Shown in pieces: positions 1-7,168 of a stretch of DNA of 20,694 nt. The notes under the pieces are model-generated. The model saw only the letters and a list, made by a program, of their open reading frames with translations. It ran no database searches and was not told the DNA's origin. How positions within the stretch are numbered: the first letter of the stretch is position 1; every line of letters starts with the position of its first letter. The position numbers were made by a program, and so were the translations under genes. Source of the stretch: Myxococcota bacterium (lineage in GTDB: Bacteria > Myxococcota_A > UBA9160 > PR03); assembly GCA_030066475.1 (NCBI GenBank), contig JASJBO010000093.1, positions 1 through 20,694 of the forward strand, given 5' to 3'.

Positions 1-481
1 AGTACAGGGGCAGCTCCTCGCCGCGGTCCCAGTACGAGTAGTAGCCGTGGGCGCCGATTCCCGTCCCCTGCCAGCGGTAGTCGAAGTTCCAGGCGAGCTT
101 CGCGCCTGCCTGGGGGTCGTCGAGGCAGTCGATCTCCTCCATCGGGAACGGCTGGCCCGCCGTGTAGCCCTCGAGGCTTCCGTCGGGCCCGATGCGGGCC
201 TGGCCGCGGTGCCGCTCGGTCGCCTCGCGATAGACCGGCGGCGGCCGGTAGTCCCGGAACGGGGGACCGATCTCGAGCAGCATGCCCTCGTGGAAGACGA
301 AGTCGCGGTGCGGCCAGAGCTCGGGCGGCAGGAAAGCGCGCAGGCGGTCGACCTGGTCGAGGTCGATGCGCTCCCCTTCGGCAGGCGGAGGCGGGCCGGA
401 GGGCGCGTCGGTCCCGGCCGGGGCACTCCCGGGGGCGAGGAGCAGGACGAGCAGCGCGGAAGCCGCGGTTCGGGCGCGGAT
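1..481 (-). CDS. DUF1329-family protein, N-terminal part (runs off left edge)
   Basis: Reading leftward, the frame encodes a hydrophobic leader (LLVLLLAPGSAPAG), then ELWPHRDFVFHEGM, PPFRDYRPPPVY, EGYTAGQPFPMEEID, DDPQAGAKLAWNFDYRWQG. I recognise this order as the DUF1329 family: exported proteins of Gram-negative bacteria with no established function. The frame is open back to a TGA at 538-536, but it has no ATG, GTG or TTG before an internal ATG at 283. That ATG would discard both the leader and conserved sequence. A ribosome-binding-like GGGGGA lies just upstream of an ATC at 481. Alternatively one G is missing from the G run at 489-493: a TTG at 495 would then join the frame and give a normal signal peptide. 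The gene diverges from coq4/tetR, and a promoter/operator module lies at 521-554. Family confidence is good; the start is unresolved. Confidence 0.75.
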   Translation of the reverse strand, partial: MRARTAASALLVLLLAPGSAPAGTDAPSGPPPPAEGERIDLDQVDRLRAFLPPELWPHRDFVFHEGMLLEIGPPFRDYRPPPVYREATERHRGQARIGPDGSLEGYTAGQPFPMEEIDCLDDPQAGAKLAWNFDYRWQGTGIGAHGYYSYWDRGEELPLY

Positions 482-520
482 GGCGAGTCCCCCAAAAGGC
501 GAGGCAGCTGGCCCGGGGCC

Positions 521-554
521 AATCTGAAAGAAACCTCAGATTAATTCAACTCGC
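521..554 (-). promoter_or_regulatory. Promoter/operator module for the DUF1329 gene
   Basis: On the minus strand, a -35-like TTGAAT (549-544) and a -10-like CAGATT (526-521) are exactly 17 bp apart. Between and over them lies a perfect inverted repeat, AATCTGA (521-527), 8-bp spacer, TCAGATT (536-542). The same 34-bp module recurs at 806-839 facing the other way, with 28 of 34 bases identical. An operator lying across the promoter is the usual arrangement for repression; the downstream TetR-family protein (1599-2228) is the obvious candidate ligand-sensing repressor. That assignment is inference. Confidence 0.65.
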
Positions 555-650
555 CTTCCGCCCGCACTGCCCCGGGCACCGCGAAGGGCCCGAGATATCG
601 GTCGAATCGAGAGCGTGGCGGACTGCCACGAGGGGGCCCGGACGACCCGT

Positions 651-701
651 TGCTCGGGTTTTGGCTCCGCGCTCCCCGGCGCGGGCGCCGGAACCCGAGC
701 A
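651..701. repeat. 10-bp inverted repeat in the divergent intergenic region
   Basis: TGCTCGGGTT (651-660) and AACCCGAGCA (692-701) are perfect reverse complements separated by 31 bp of GC-rich sequence. The repeat lies midway between the two outward-facing promoter modules. It could be a further regulator site, a loop-forming element or an RNA hairpin. Apart from it and the two promoter modules I see nothing recognisable in the roughly 400-bp gap between the DUF1329 and coq4 genes. Confidence 0.4.
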
Positions 702-805
702 GGAGTCCCGCCGGCGCTCCCGTCCGACCCGCCCGAAGCCCGGCTTTTCCCGTGTTCTCGGGGGGTTCCGGGATCCACTCGAGCCCGGCCGGGGGCTCGG
801 CGAAA

Positions 806-839
806 GCGAGTTGAATCAACCTGAAGAATCTCTCAGATT
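806..839 (+). promoter_or_regulatory. Promoter/operator module for coq4-tetR
   Basis: TTGAAT (811-816), 17 bp, CAGATT (834-839) form a -35/-10 pair. The overlapping inverted repeat is AACCTGA (818-824), 8-bp spacer, TCAGATT (833-839), with one mismatch between the arms. It is the mirrored partner of the module at 521-554. Conservation of both boxes, the 17-bp spacing and the palindrome, with differences mainly in the spacer, argues for function. The coq4 ATG is about 40 bp downstream, with GGGAGG at 871-876 as ribosome-binding site. Confidence 0.65.
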
Positions 840-880
840 CGTCCGAGTCCGGACGTGCCTCGCAGCACCGGGGAGGCCCC

Positions 881-1597
881 ATGGCCGACTACGCCTATTC
901 CGCTCAGCCGACTCGGAATCCGTTTCGCTACGCAGCCGCCGTCTGGCGGCTGATCCGTCGGGATCCCGCCGAGGCGACGAGCGAGGCCGCGATCGTCGAG
1001 ATCGGGTTCGCCCGCTCGCGGCTGGGGCGCCGCTTCGCTCGCTGGGGCGAGACGGTGAGCTGGCTGAGGCGCGAGCCGCTGGCTGCCGCGGTGCTCGCCG
1101 GCGAGCGTCCGTTCGGTCGGATCGAGCTGGCGCACCTCGAAGGCCTGCCGCACGGCACGCTGGGCCGCGTCTTCGCAGACCACTGCCGCGCCCGCCAGAT
1201 CGACCCCAACCTGATTCACGTCCCGCCCGAGGGCGAAGTGGGCCGACTGCTCAACCACCTATACCAGACGCACGACATCTGGCACGTCGTCACTGGATGG
1301 GGCAACGACCTGACCGGCGAGGTGGGGCTCGCCGCCTTCTACGCGGCTCAGCTCGGGTCTCCCGCCTTCTTCGGCTACATGCTCGCACTGGTGCTGCTGA
1401 ACGTCGTCTCCCGCCGCGCCGATCTCGACGAGATCCTCGCCGCCTTCAGCGAGGGCTATCGGACCGGGAAGCAGGCGGCGTGCATCTTCGGCGCTCCCTG
1501 GGACGAGCTCTGGGAGACGCCGCTTCGCGACGTGCGCGAGCGCTTCGCGCTCGACCCGACCCGGGTCGTCGGCGAAGGCATCCGCGCCGCCGCCTGA
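881..1597 (+). CDS. COQ4-family protein
   Basis: The 238-aa protein carries the COQ4 hallmark HDIWHV...E: His131-Asp132-x-x-His135, then 11 residues to Glu147. This is the HDxxH-x11-E metal-site motif of COQ4. The preceding LPHGTLGRVFADHCRARQIDP (about 89-109) is also family-typical. In eukaryotes COQ4 is needed for ubiquinone synthesis and has been linked to C1 decarboxylation and hydroxylation of the ring; bacterial homologues are less defined and occur outside ubiquinone operons, so the substrate here is unknown. The ATG at 881 has GGGAGG four bases upstream. The stop is one base from the start of the tetR gene, so the two are almost certainly co-transcribed from the operator-bearing promoter at 806-839. 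No other quinone gene is nearby. Confidence 0.85.
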   Translation: MADYAYSAQPTRNPFRYAAAVWRLIRRDPAEATSEAAIVEIGFARSRLGRRFARWGETVSWLRREPLAAAVLAGERPFGRIELAHLEGLPHGTLGRVFADHCRARQIDPNLIHVPPEGEVGRLLNHLYQTHDIWHVVTGWGNDLTGEVGLAAFYAAQLGSPAFFGYMLALVLLNVVSRRADLDEILAAFSEGYRTGKQAACIFGAPWDELWETPLRDVRERFALDPTRVVGEGIRAAA

Positions 1598-1598
1598 C

Positions 1599-2228
1599 GT
1601 GCCGACCCGAGCACGTCTCCCATTGCGCGCTCGAGCGTCCAGGCCCGCGAGGCGTCGGGCCCAGCAGGAGCGGGCGCTGGAGACCCTCGACGCCATCGTC
1701 GAGGCGGCCGCCCGGGTGCTGCTCCGCGAGGGGTACGTCCGCGCGACCACCAACCGCATCGCCGAGGAGGCCGGCGTAAGCGTGGGCACGCTCTACCAGT
1801 ACTTCGCGAACAAGGACGACGTCTTCGACGCGCTGATCCGTCGGGAGATCGGGGCCATCGTCGAGCAGGCGGCCCCCGCACTCGCCCGCCCCGCCGGGTC
1901 GCCCGCCGAGGTCCTGCGCCGCGCCCTGGTCGCCGTGATCGGGGTGCAGCCGCACGGTCCGGCGCTCTACCGGGCGCTCGAGCAGGTGCCCGACTCGCTC
2001 TTCCGCCGGCGCGTCGCCGAGGCGAAGCAGCAGCTCGAGGCGGGGGTTCGCCAGCTCCTGGAACGCTATCGCGACCAGATCGCGCTCGAGGATCTCGACA
2101 TGGCCGCCTTCGTGATCCTCAGCGCGGCCGAGGGAGTCGGCTACAACACCGCACCCGACCGCTTCGACGAGCGCCTGGCGAGCGAGCTGGCGACGCTGTT
2201 CGACCGCTACCTGACGGGCGGCTCGTAG
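1599..2228 (+). CDS. TetR/AcrR-family transcriptional regulator
   Basis: This is a 209-aa protein, the usual TetR length. A basic N-terminal tail (to about residue 28) precedes the DNA-binding domain: ETLDAIVEAAARVLLREGYV, then the helix-turn-helix ATTNRIAEEAGVSVGTLYQY (about 49-68), followed by FANKDDVFDALI. The remaining roughly 130 residues are the helical ligand-binding/dimerisation region, which does not reveal the ligand. The GTG start lies one base after the coq4 stop, implying translational coupling. TetR proteins commonly repress their own operon and a divergent gene; the two matching palindromes at 521-542 and 818-839 are natural candidate sites, but binding is inferred, not shown. 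Confidence 0.92.
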   Translation: MPTRARLPLRARASRPARRRAQQERALETLDAIVEAAARVLLREGYVRATTNRIAEEAGVSVGTLYQYFANKDDVFDALIRREIGAIVEQAAPALARPAGSPAEVLRRALVAVIGVQPHGPALYRALEQVPDSLFRRRVAEAKQQLEAGVRQLLERYRDQIALEDLDMAAFVILSAAEGVGYNTAPDRFDERLASELATLFDRYLTGGS

Positions 2229-2281
2229 CGACGGGTCCCCAGCGGTGCGCGGCGCCCACGCCCGCTACGCTCGCCCTCCCG

Positions 2282-3028
2282 ATGGACCTGCTGGTGCTCG
2301 ACTTCGACGGCGTGATCTCCGACTCCGCGCCCGAGGCATTCGAGGTGGCCCGCCGCAGCTACCTGGCGCTGCGCCCCGACTCGCGCATCGCGGCGCTGGC
2401 CGATGACGCGCTGTACCGGCGCTTCCTCGAGCTGATGCCGCTCGGCAACCGGGCCGAGGACTACGGGACGGCGCTCGCGGCCGTGGAGGACGACGTCGAG
2501 CTGCCCGACCAGCCGGCCTACGACGCCTTCCGCGCCGCGCAGGACGCCGGCTGGCTGCGCACCTACCACCGGACCTTCTACCGCGTGCGCGACGCGTTCC
2601 GCGAGTCCGAGCCCGAGCGCTGGCTCGCGCTGATCGGCCCCTACCCGGAGCTGATCGCGATCCTGCGTCGCCGCGCCGGAGCGTGTCCCTACGCGATCGC
2701 CACCTCGAAGGACCGCCGCTCGGTGCGCGTGCTGCTGCGCGAGTACGGCATCGACGACCTGTTCGACGAAGGCAGCGTGCTCGACAAGGAGACGGGCGTC
2801 CGCAAGACCGCCCACATCGAGCACCTCGCCGAGCGGCTGGCGGTCCCGCCCGAGCGCATGACCTTCGTCGACGACAAGGTGAATCACCTCGACCCCGTGG
2901 CGGCACTCGGGGTACGCTGCGCGCTGGCCGCCTGGGGCTACAACGGACCGCGCGAGGCGAAGCTGGCCCGGGAGCACGGCCACCTGGTCTGCGGCCTCGA
3001 CGACGTGGAGCGCGCCCTGTTCGACTGA
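2282..3028 (+). CDS. HAD-superfamily hydrolase
   Basis: The 248-aa protein has all four HAD motifs. Motif I is LDFDGVISDS (nucleophile Asp7, acid Asp9). Motif II is the Thr/Ser of IATSKD (about 139-144). Motif III is a Lys in the VLDKETGVRK region. Motif IV is FVDDKVNHL (Asp197-Asp198). The cap inserted after motif I (about 15-115) is helical, as in phosphoglycolate phosphatase-like members. It should be a cytoplasmic Mg2+-dependent phosphatase of small phosphorylated metabolites; the substrate cannot be read from sequence. The gene follows tetR by 53 bp. A TACGCT -10-like box lies 10 bp before the ATG, so it may have its own promoter. Confidence 0.88.
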   Translation: MDLLVLDFDGVISDSAPEAFEVARRSYLALRPDSRIAALADDALYRRFLELMPLGNRAEDYGTALAAVEDDVELPDQPAYDAFRAAQDAGWLRTYHRTFYRVRDAFRESEPERWLALIGPYPELIAILRRRAGACPYAIATSKDRRSVRVLLREYGIDDLFDEGSVLDKETGVRKTAHIEHLAERLAVPPERMTFVDDKVNHLDPVAALGVRCALAAWGYNGPREAKLAREHGHLVCGLDDVERALFD

Positions 3029-3095
3029 GGGGACCCCGGGGAGACCCGTCAAGGCGGCCCCCCGCGTTGCCGATCCGATCCGGGCCGGCGGCGAC

Positions 3096-3124
3096 TTGAC
3101 AGGGCCGGGCAGATGGGGGATTCG
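3096..3124 (+). promoter_or_regulatory. Possible sigma-70-like promoter of the Yip1-like gene
   Basis: A perfect -35 hexamer TTGACA (3096-3101) stands in an otherwise GC-rich gap, with a weak -10 candidate GATTCG/GGATTC at 16-17 bp spacing. The next gene starts at 3178, preceded by GAGGA. The -35 is convincing, the -10 is not. Confidence 0.35.
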
Positions 3125-3177
3125 GAGGTGCCACGGGCTCCGGCGGCCCCGAAGCCCCGCCGCACGAGGACGGATCG

Positions 3178-3768
3178 ATGAGCGAGGCCGAACCCCAGGC
3201 CACCGAAGTCCCTGAGCGCCTTGGACACGAGGCCGCCCCGGCGGCGGACGCCCCCCCGCACCGGTCCTTTCCGATGCGCCTGGTGGGAGCGCTGCGCCTG
3301 GACTCGAGCGTGTACGACGAGATCGCGCGCGACGACGGCGCGCTGGGGCAGGCGGCCCTGGTGGCAGTGCTGGGCGCCCTGGGGCTCGCCATCGGCACCG
3401 CCTCGATCGCCGGGCAGGGAACCGGGCTGTTGGCCGGCATCACCGTCCTGTTCTTCTGGCTCTCGATCTCGGCGCTGGTGACCGCGCTCGGGCGCTTCTA
3501 TGGCCACACCGCGGAACTCCCCCCGATCCTGCGTGTGCTCGGATTCGCGAGCGCGCCGTTCTTCCTGCGGGTGGCCGATGTCATCCCTAGCCTGCCGGTG
3601 CACGTCGCGATCAGGTTCTTCGCGACCGCGCTCCTGATCGCGACCTACCTGGTGGCGATTCGCCAGGCGCTCGGAGTCACCACGGGCCGCGCCGCGTTCA
3701 TCCTGGTGGTCTCGGTCCTGGTCCTGGTCTTCTTCCTGTTCCTCTACCTGAGCCTGCTGGGCACCTGA
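3178..3768 (+). CDS. Yip1-domain-like integral membrane protein
   Basis: This 196-aa protein has a polar, Pro/Ala/Glu-rich cytosolic N-terminus (1-32). Next comes the amphipathic MRLVGALRLDSSVYDEIARD, typical of bacterial Yip1/DUF1282-type proteins, then about five hydrophobic segments (roughly 58-80, 82-105, 117-135, 143-160, 169-194). The LRVLGFASAPFFLRVAD stretch between segments matches the YIP1-domain pattern of Leu/Gly/Ala-rich helices. No enzymatic motif is visible. Bacterial members have no agreed function; roles in membrane organisation are extrapolated from eukaryotic Yip1. It probably forms a single-gene unit with its own promoter. A hairpin lies 45 bp downstream. Confidence 0.65.
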   Translation: MSEAEPQATEVPERLGHEAAPAADAPPHRSFPMRLVGALRLDSSVYDEIARDDGALGQAALVAVLGALGLAIGTASIAGQGTGLLAGITVLFFWLSISALVTALGRFYGHTAELPPILRVLGFASAPFFLRVADVIPSLPVHVAIRFFATALLIATYLVAIRQALGVTTGRAAFILVVSVLVLVFFLFLYLSLLGT

Positions 3769-3812
3769 TCGCAGGTTTGCGAAGCGGCGGGGTCGGGATA
3801 CCTTCCCCATCG

Positions 3813-3839
3813 CGAGCGCGCGCTTCGCGCGCGCGCTCG
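3813..3839. terminator. Strong GC hairpin between the Yip1-like and PBP-like genes
   Basis: CGAGCGCGCGC (3813-3823), 5-nt loop TTCGC, GCGCGCGCTCG (3829-3839) form a perfect 11-bp stem. No T-run follows, so it is not a classical intrinsic terminator. It could still act as a terminator-like or 3'-end stabilising hairpin for the upstream gene, or be a 5' leader structure for the downstream one. Confidence 0.4.
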
Positions 3840-3974
3840 TCCCCCGGGCCAGAGCGGGTCCCCGTCCCCCTGGCGGACCCGAAGAACGCGGCATGAGCCG
3901 CCGACATGAGGCGCGCAGCCGGGGACGTGCAGCAGCTCGCTCGTAGCGCAGGCGGTCGCGGTCGGGTTCGGCGC

Positions 3975-5225
3975 ATGACGTTGCGCGGCCGGCTCACGCT
4001 CGTCGCTCTCGTGGCGCTGGCCTTCGGCTCCGGTCTGACGGTGGTGCGCGCATGCGGCGAGCCGGTCTCCGGCGAGATCGCCGTCTCGTCGGCGCCGCCC
4101 GTCGCACCGGTGGCGAACGAGGTGCCTTCCGACCTGCTCGCGCTGCTTCCGCCCGGGGCGCGTGCGCCAGTCCCCGGCGAGCCCGACCCCCGGCACTCGG
4201 TCCGCTACACGCTCGATCCGGACCTGACCGCGCGCGTCCGGAAGCTGCTGCGCCGCGGGCGCGTCGCGCTCGGGCACGTGATCGTCCTCGATCCCTCCGA
4301 CGGTCGGGTGCTGGTCTACGAGTCGACCGATCCCGCGGCGTTCCCCGCCGAGCGCCCCTACCCGGCGGCCTCGCTGATGAAGATCGTGACCGCGGCCGCG
4401 GCCCTGCACCGCGCGCCCGAGGCCGCGCGGCGGCCGTGCCGCTACAGCGGCAGCCCGTACCGGCTGACGCGCGCCCTGCTGGACCCACCCGGCCGGGGCC
4501 GTATCGCGTCGCTGCGCCACGCCCTCTCGACCTCCAACAACCAGTGCTTCGCGCGCATCGCCGTGCACGATCTCGGCTACGACGCGCTCCACGAGGAGAT
4601 GCTCCAGCTCGGCCTGCTGACCGCGCCGGGCCCCGGCCACGCCCCGGGGAGCGTGGAGCCGAGCCAGGATCCGCTGGCGCTCGGCAAGCTGGGCTCGGGG
4701 CTGGCGGGCTCGCGCATCACGCCGCTGGCCGCGGCACGCCTGGCTGCGACGCTCGCCGAGGGCCGGCTGGTGACGCCGCACTGGGTGTCCGATGTGATCG
4801 ATGTGCGCGGCTCCCCGCTGCTGCTGCCCGCGCGGGAAGAGCCGAAGCGGGTCTGGAGCGGCGAGGTCGCGCGCGAGCTGCGCGAGATGCTCGTCGACAC
4901 CACTACGCGCGGCACGGCGCGCCGGGCCTTCCGCGACGGTCGCGGGCGCGCCCGGCTCGGTCCGGTGCGCGTGTCCGGCAAGACCGGCAGCCTCACCGGC
5001 TTCGACCCCGACGGCCGCTACGAGTGGTTCGCCGGCGTCGCGCCGGCGGACCGCCCCAGCGTCGCCGTGGCGACCCTGGTCGTCCACGGCGACCTCTACT
5101 GGCGCGGCGCCTCCCAGCTCGCCGCCGAGGTCTTCCAGGCCGTCTTCTGCGCCGACGGCCCCTGCACCCCCGACGCCGCACGCCGCTCCGCCGCACTCGA
5201 CCGCGACCCCGACGGCGCCGGCTGA
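3975..5225 (+). CDS. Penicillin-binding-type serine transpeptidase/DD-peptidase
   Basis: Taken from the ATG at 3975 (416 aa), the protein begins with a membrane anchor or signal peptide (MTLRGRLTLVALVALAFGSG). An in-frame ATG at 3906 would only add 23 basic residues before it. The three active-site motifs of penicillin-recognising serine enzymes are present and correctly ordered: S133-L-M-K136 (PYPAASLMK), the SxN-type STSNN (about 185-189), and K336-T-G (VSGKTGSLTG). There is no glycosyltransferase or long PBP-dimer domain, so it is a compact transpeptidase, carboxypeptidase or endopeptidase rather than a class A or B elongation/division PBP. It would act in the periplasm on peptidoglycan stem peptides. 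The PilZ gene converges on it, only 7 bp away. Confidence 0.8.
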   Translation: MTLRGRLTLVALVALAFGSGLTVVRACGEPVSGEIAVSSAPPVAPVANEVPSDLLALLPPGARAPVPGEPDPRHSVRYTLDPDLTARVRKLLRRGRVALGHVIVLDPSDGRVLVYESTDPAAFPAERPYPAASLMKIVTAAAALHRAPEAARRPCRYSGSPYRLTRALLDPPGRGRIASLRHALSTSNNQCFARIAVHDLGYDALHEEMLQLGLLTAPGPGHAPGSVEPSQDPLALGKLGSGLAGSRITPLAAARLAATLAEGRLVTPHWVSDVIDVRGSPLLLPAREEPKRVWSGEVARELREMLVDTTTRGTARRAFRDGRGRARLGPVRVSGKTGSLTGFDPDGRYEWFAGVAPADRPSVAVATLVVHGDLYWRGASQLAAEVFQAVFCADGPCTPDAARRSAALDRDPDGAG

Positions 5226-5232
5226 CTCAAGC

Positions 5233-6396
5233 CTAAGAGACGATCTCCGAGAGCACCGTGCCCAGCGCTCCAGTCTCGCCGTCGCTCAGGCACTCGACGG
5301 GCGGCAGGTTCGCGACGAGCTGCTCGAGCATCCGGGCAGCCTCGGGGCCCACCTCGTCGAAGATCAGGGCCAGGCCCCCGGCGCCGTCGTCGCGCGCGAC
5401 CACCGCCTGGACCACCAGCGGCTTCTCGCGCAGCGGGTCGTAGACGGCGATGCGCAGCCGCTCGCCCACCAGCAGGTCGGGATGCGGCGCGACGCGCATG
5501 CCTCCCGACGAGAGGTCCCTGCCGATCAGCACGCGGTGCATGGCCTCGCTGGCCGCGGCGACGATGCGCTGCTCGTAGTGTCCGCGCCGATGCCGGCGGC
5601 GCTCCTTGCCGTCCTCGGCGCGGCGCCGCTGGCTGCCTTCGGGAGGAGCTGGCGCGACCCGCGCCGCCTGGAGAGCGTCGACGCCGATCGTGGCGCCGTC
5701 CGGGCCGTCGTCCTCGAGCGCATCGCCCACCGCGAGGGCCGCGACGGCCTCGCCGAGCAGGGTGCGCTCGCGATCGCTCAGGCCCTCGAAGCGCACCGCG
5801 ACCTGATGGGCGCCCGGCGTGTCGTGGGCCGGCTCGCAGCGCAGCGCGCGGCCCGCGATGGTGATCTCGTCGTCGCCGTCGGCGGTCGGCACCCGCACCT
5901 TGATGCGCGCCTTCTCGGCGATCGGCTCTTCGGTGAGGAGACAGCAGCCGCGGCTCGACAGGTCCACGATCAGCGCGTCGCGCTTGCGCAGCCGCGAGCG
6001 CACCTTGACCTCGTAGCCCACCGGCACGCGCGGCTCCGCGCGCCGCTCGTCGCCGTGGTAGAGCGCGCGCAGCAGCAGCAGGCGCAGCGCGGCGCGGTGC
6101 ACCGGCCGCCGCACCAGGAAGCTGAAGCCGGCGCGGCGCAGCATCGAGCGCAGCGTGGTCGAATCCCCCGCGACCACCGCGATGCGCACCGGGCGACCGT
6201 CGTCCGTCGCGCTCCAGTGCGTCGTGAGCTTTGCGTGCCGGGCCGTCGTGACGAACAGGTCCCGCGGCGGGTCGATCTGGTCGGGGACTGCGCCGCCCCG
6301 CAGGTGGGCGAACTCGACCCCCAGCTCGAGGAGCAGGTCCCGGACGTCGTCCAGGTCGCCGTCGTCCACCACCAGGACGTCGAACTGCGCTCCCAT
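5233..6396 (-). CDS. Pseudo-receiver plus two PilZ domains protein
   Basis: The start is the ATG at 6396, preceded by GGAGGGG; an upstream TTG at 6411 is weaker. The protein has 387 aa. Residues 1-110 resemble a response-regulator fold (FDVLVVDDGDLDDV start, FLVRRPVH near the end), but the phosphoacceptor strand reads DLFVTTARHA with no Asp at the usual place, so the receiver looks degenerate. Two PilZ domains follow, each with the c-di-GMP signature RxxxR plus DxSxxG: first RRAEPR and DLSSRG (about 118-150), second RRRHRR and DLSSGG (about 266-299), joined by a Pro/Arg linker. It is probably a cytoplasmic c-di-GMP sensor whose output is protein-protein contact. It shares a leftward unit with the CPBP gene, 27 bp upstream. 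Confidence 0.85.
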   Translation of the reverse strand: MGAQFDVLVVDDGDLDDVRDLLLELGVEFAHLRGGAVPDQIDPPRDLFVTTARHAKLTTHWSATDDGRPVRIAVVAGDSTTLRSMLRRAGFSFLVRRPVHRAALRLLLLRALYHGDERRAEPRVPVGYEVKVRSRLRKRDALIVDLSSRGCCLLTEEPIAEKARIKVRVPTADGDDEITIAGRALRCEPAHDTPGAHQVAVRFEGLSDRERTLLGEAVAALAVGDALEDDGPDGATIGVDALQAARVAPAPPEGSQRRRAEDGKERRRHRRGHYEQRIVAAASEAMHRVLIGRDLSSGGMRVAPHPDLLVGERLRIAVYDPLREKPLVVQAVVARDDGAGGLALIFDEVGPEAARMLEQLVANLPPVECLSDGETGALGTVLSEIVS

Positions 6397-6423
6397 GGGT
6401 CCCCTCCGCAATCCTCTGCGGGA

Positions 6424-7119
6424 CTACGGGGATCTCTCGGCCGAATCGGCCCGCCACTGAAGCCCCGCGCGCGCGATCGCGGTCAGCCCCGCAGCGGCCA
6501 GCCCGGCGCCGGCCGCCAGCAGCAGCCAGTCTGCGGGGGCCCCGCCCCAGGCCGCCGCGCCGAGCGCCGCCTCTACGACGGCGAGCGCGTTGTTCGCAAC
6601 GTGAGCGAGCAGAGCGGGGCGGATCGAGTCGGCGACGTGGGTGAGGGCACCGAGATAGGCGCCCAGCAGCAGCGCTGCGGCGCCCGTCGCGGCGTCTCCG
6701 TGCGCCAGCGCGAACAGCACCGCCCCGGTCGCGATCGCGGCCGGAGCGCCCAGCGGGGCGGCCAGGCCGCGCTGGACCAGCCCGCGAAAGAACAGCTCCT
6801 CGCCGAGCGGCGTCAGGAGGGCGAGCGAGGCGAGCGGGAGCAGCAGTGCCGCGAGCGGGAGCCCGCGCAGCGCCTGCTGGAGCTGGAGCGGTGCCCCCGC
6901 CTGGCTCCAGCCGATCAGCTCGAGCGCGCTCCCGAGCGCGTGACTCAGTCCGAGCAGGCCGAGGACGGCCCAGGCGTGGCCCGAGCGCAGCCGCGAGCGT
7001 CCCAGGCCGAGCCGCGGGGCCAGCGGACGCCGCGACAGGGTGGCGCCCGCGAGTGCCAGCACGGCGAAGCCGATGGCCGCGAGCGCCGCGTCGGCGGCGA
7101 GCGTGTGGGCGTCGGACAT
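6424..7119 (-). CDS. CPBP-family intramembrane metalloprotease
   Basis: This 231-aa, Ala/Leu-rich polytopic membrane protein has the Abi/CAAX-like (CPBP) motifs: EELFFRG (Glu107-Glu108...Arg112), FALAHG (His140) and HVANN (His173...Asn177). These are the glutamates and histidines proposed to bind zinc and activate water in the Rce1/CPBP fold. About seven or eight hydrophobic segments surround them. Bacterial CPBP proteins are involved in protein maturation or peptide resistance in a few cases, but most substrates are unknown. It is the first gene of a leftward pair with the PilZ protein. The start is the ATG at 7119; a TACCCT box lies 6 nt upstream, so the transcript may have little or no leader. 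Confidence 0.85.
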   Translation of the reverse strand: MSDAHTLAADAALAAIGFAVLALAGATLSRRPLAPRLGLGRSRLRSGHAWAVLGLLGLSHALGSALELIGWSQAGAPLQLQQALRGLPLAALLLPLASLALLTPLGEELFFRGLVQRGLAAPLGAPAAIATGAVLFALAHGDAATGAAALLLGAYLGALTHVADSIRPALLAHVANNALAVVEAALGAAAWGGAPADWLLLAAGAGLAAAGLTAIARAGLQWRADSAERSP

Positions 7120-7125
7120 GCGACC

Positions 7126-7131
7126 AGGGTA
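7126..7131 (-). promoter_or_regulatory. -10-like box of the CPBP gene, 6 nt from its ATG
   Basis: On the minus strand TACCCT is followed by GGTCGC and then the ATG. The divergent yqgE gene has TACCCT, GGCGGC, ATG, so both sides of this intergenic region show the same box at the same spacing. Transcription normally starts 6-8 nt after a -10 box, which would place the first transcribed base at the start codon. No good -35 is visible. Confidence 0.35.
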
Positions 7132-7156
7132 TCAGCGAAGGTCGACCCCGTTCGGC

Positions 7157-7162
7157 TACCCT
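7157..7162 (+). promoter_or_regulatory. -10-like box of yqgE, 6 nt from its ATG
   Basis: TACCCT (7157-7162), then six bases, then the yqgE ATG. It mirrors the box of the divergent CPBP gene and suggests leaderless or near-leaderless transcription. No convincing -35 is present, so the call rests on the mirrored spacing. Confidence 0.35.
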
Positions 7163-7168
7163 GGCGGC

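Noticed and set aside
645..662. ACCCG...CGGGT followed by TTTT as an intrinsic terminator
   Set aside because: The stem is only 5 bp, lies between divergent genes where none is needed, and is better explained by the larger inverted repeat at 651-701.
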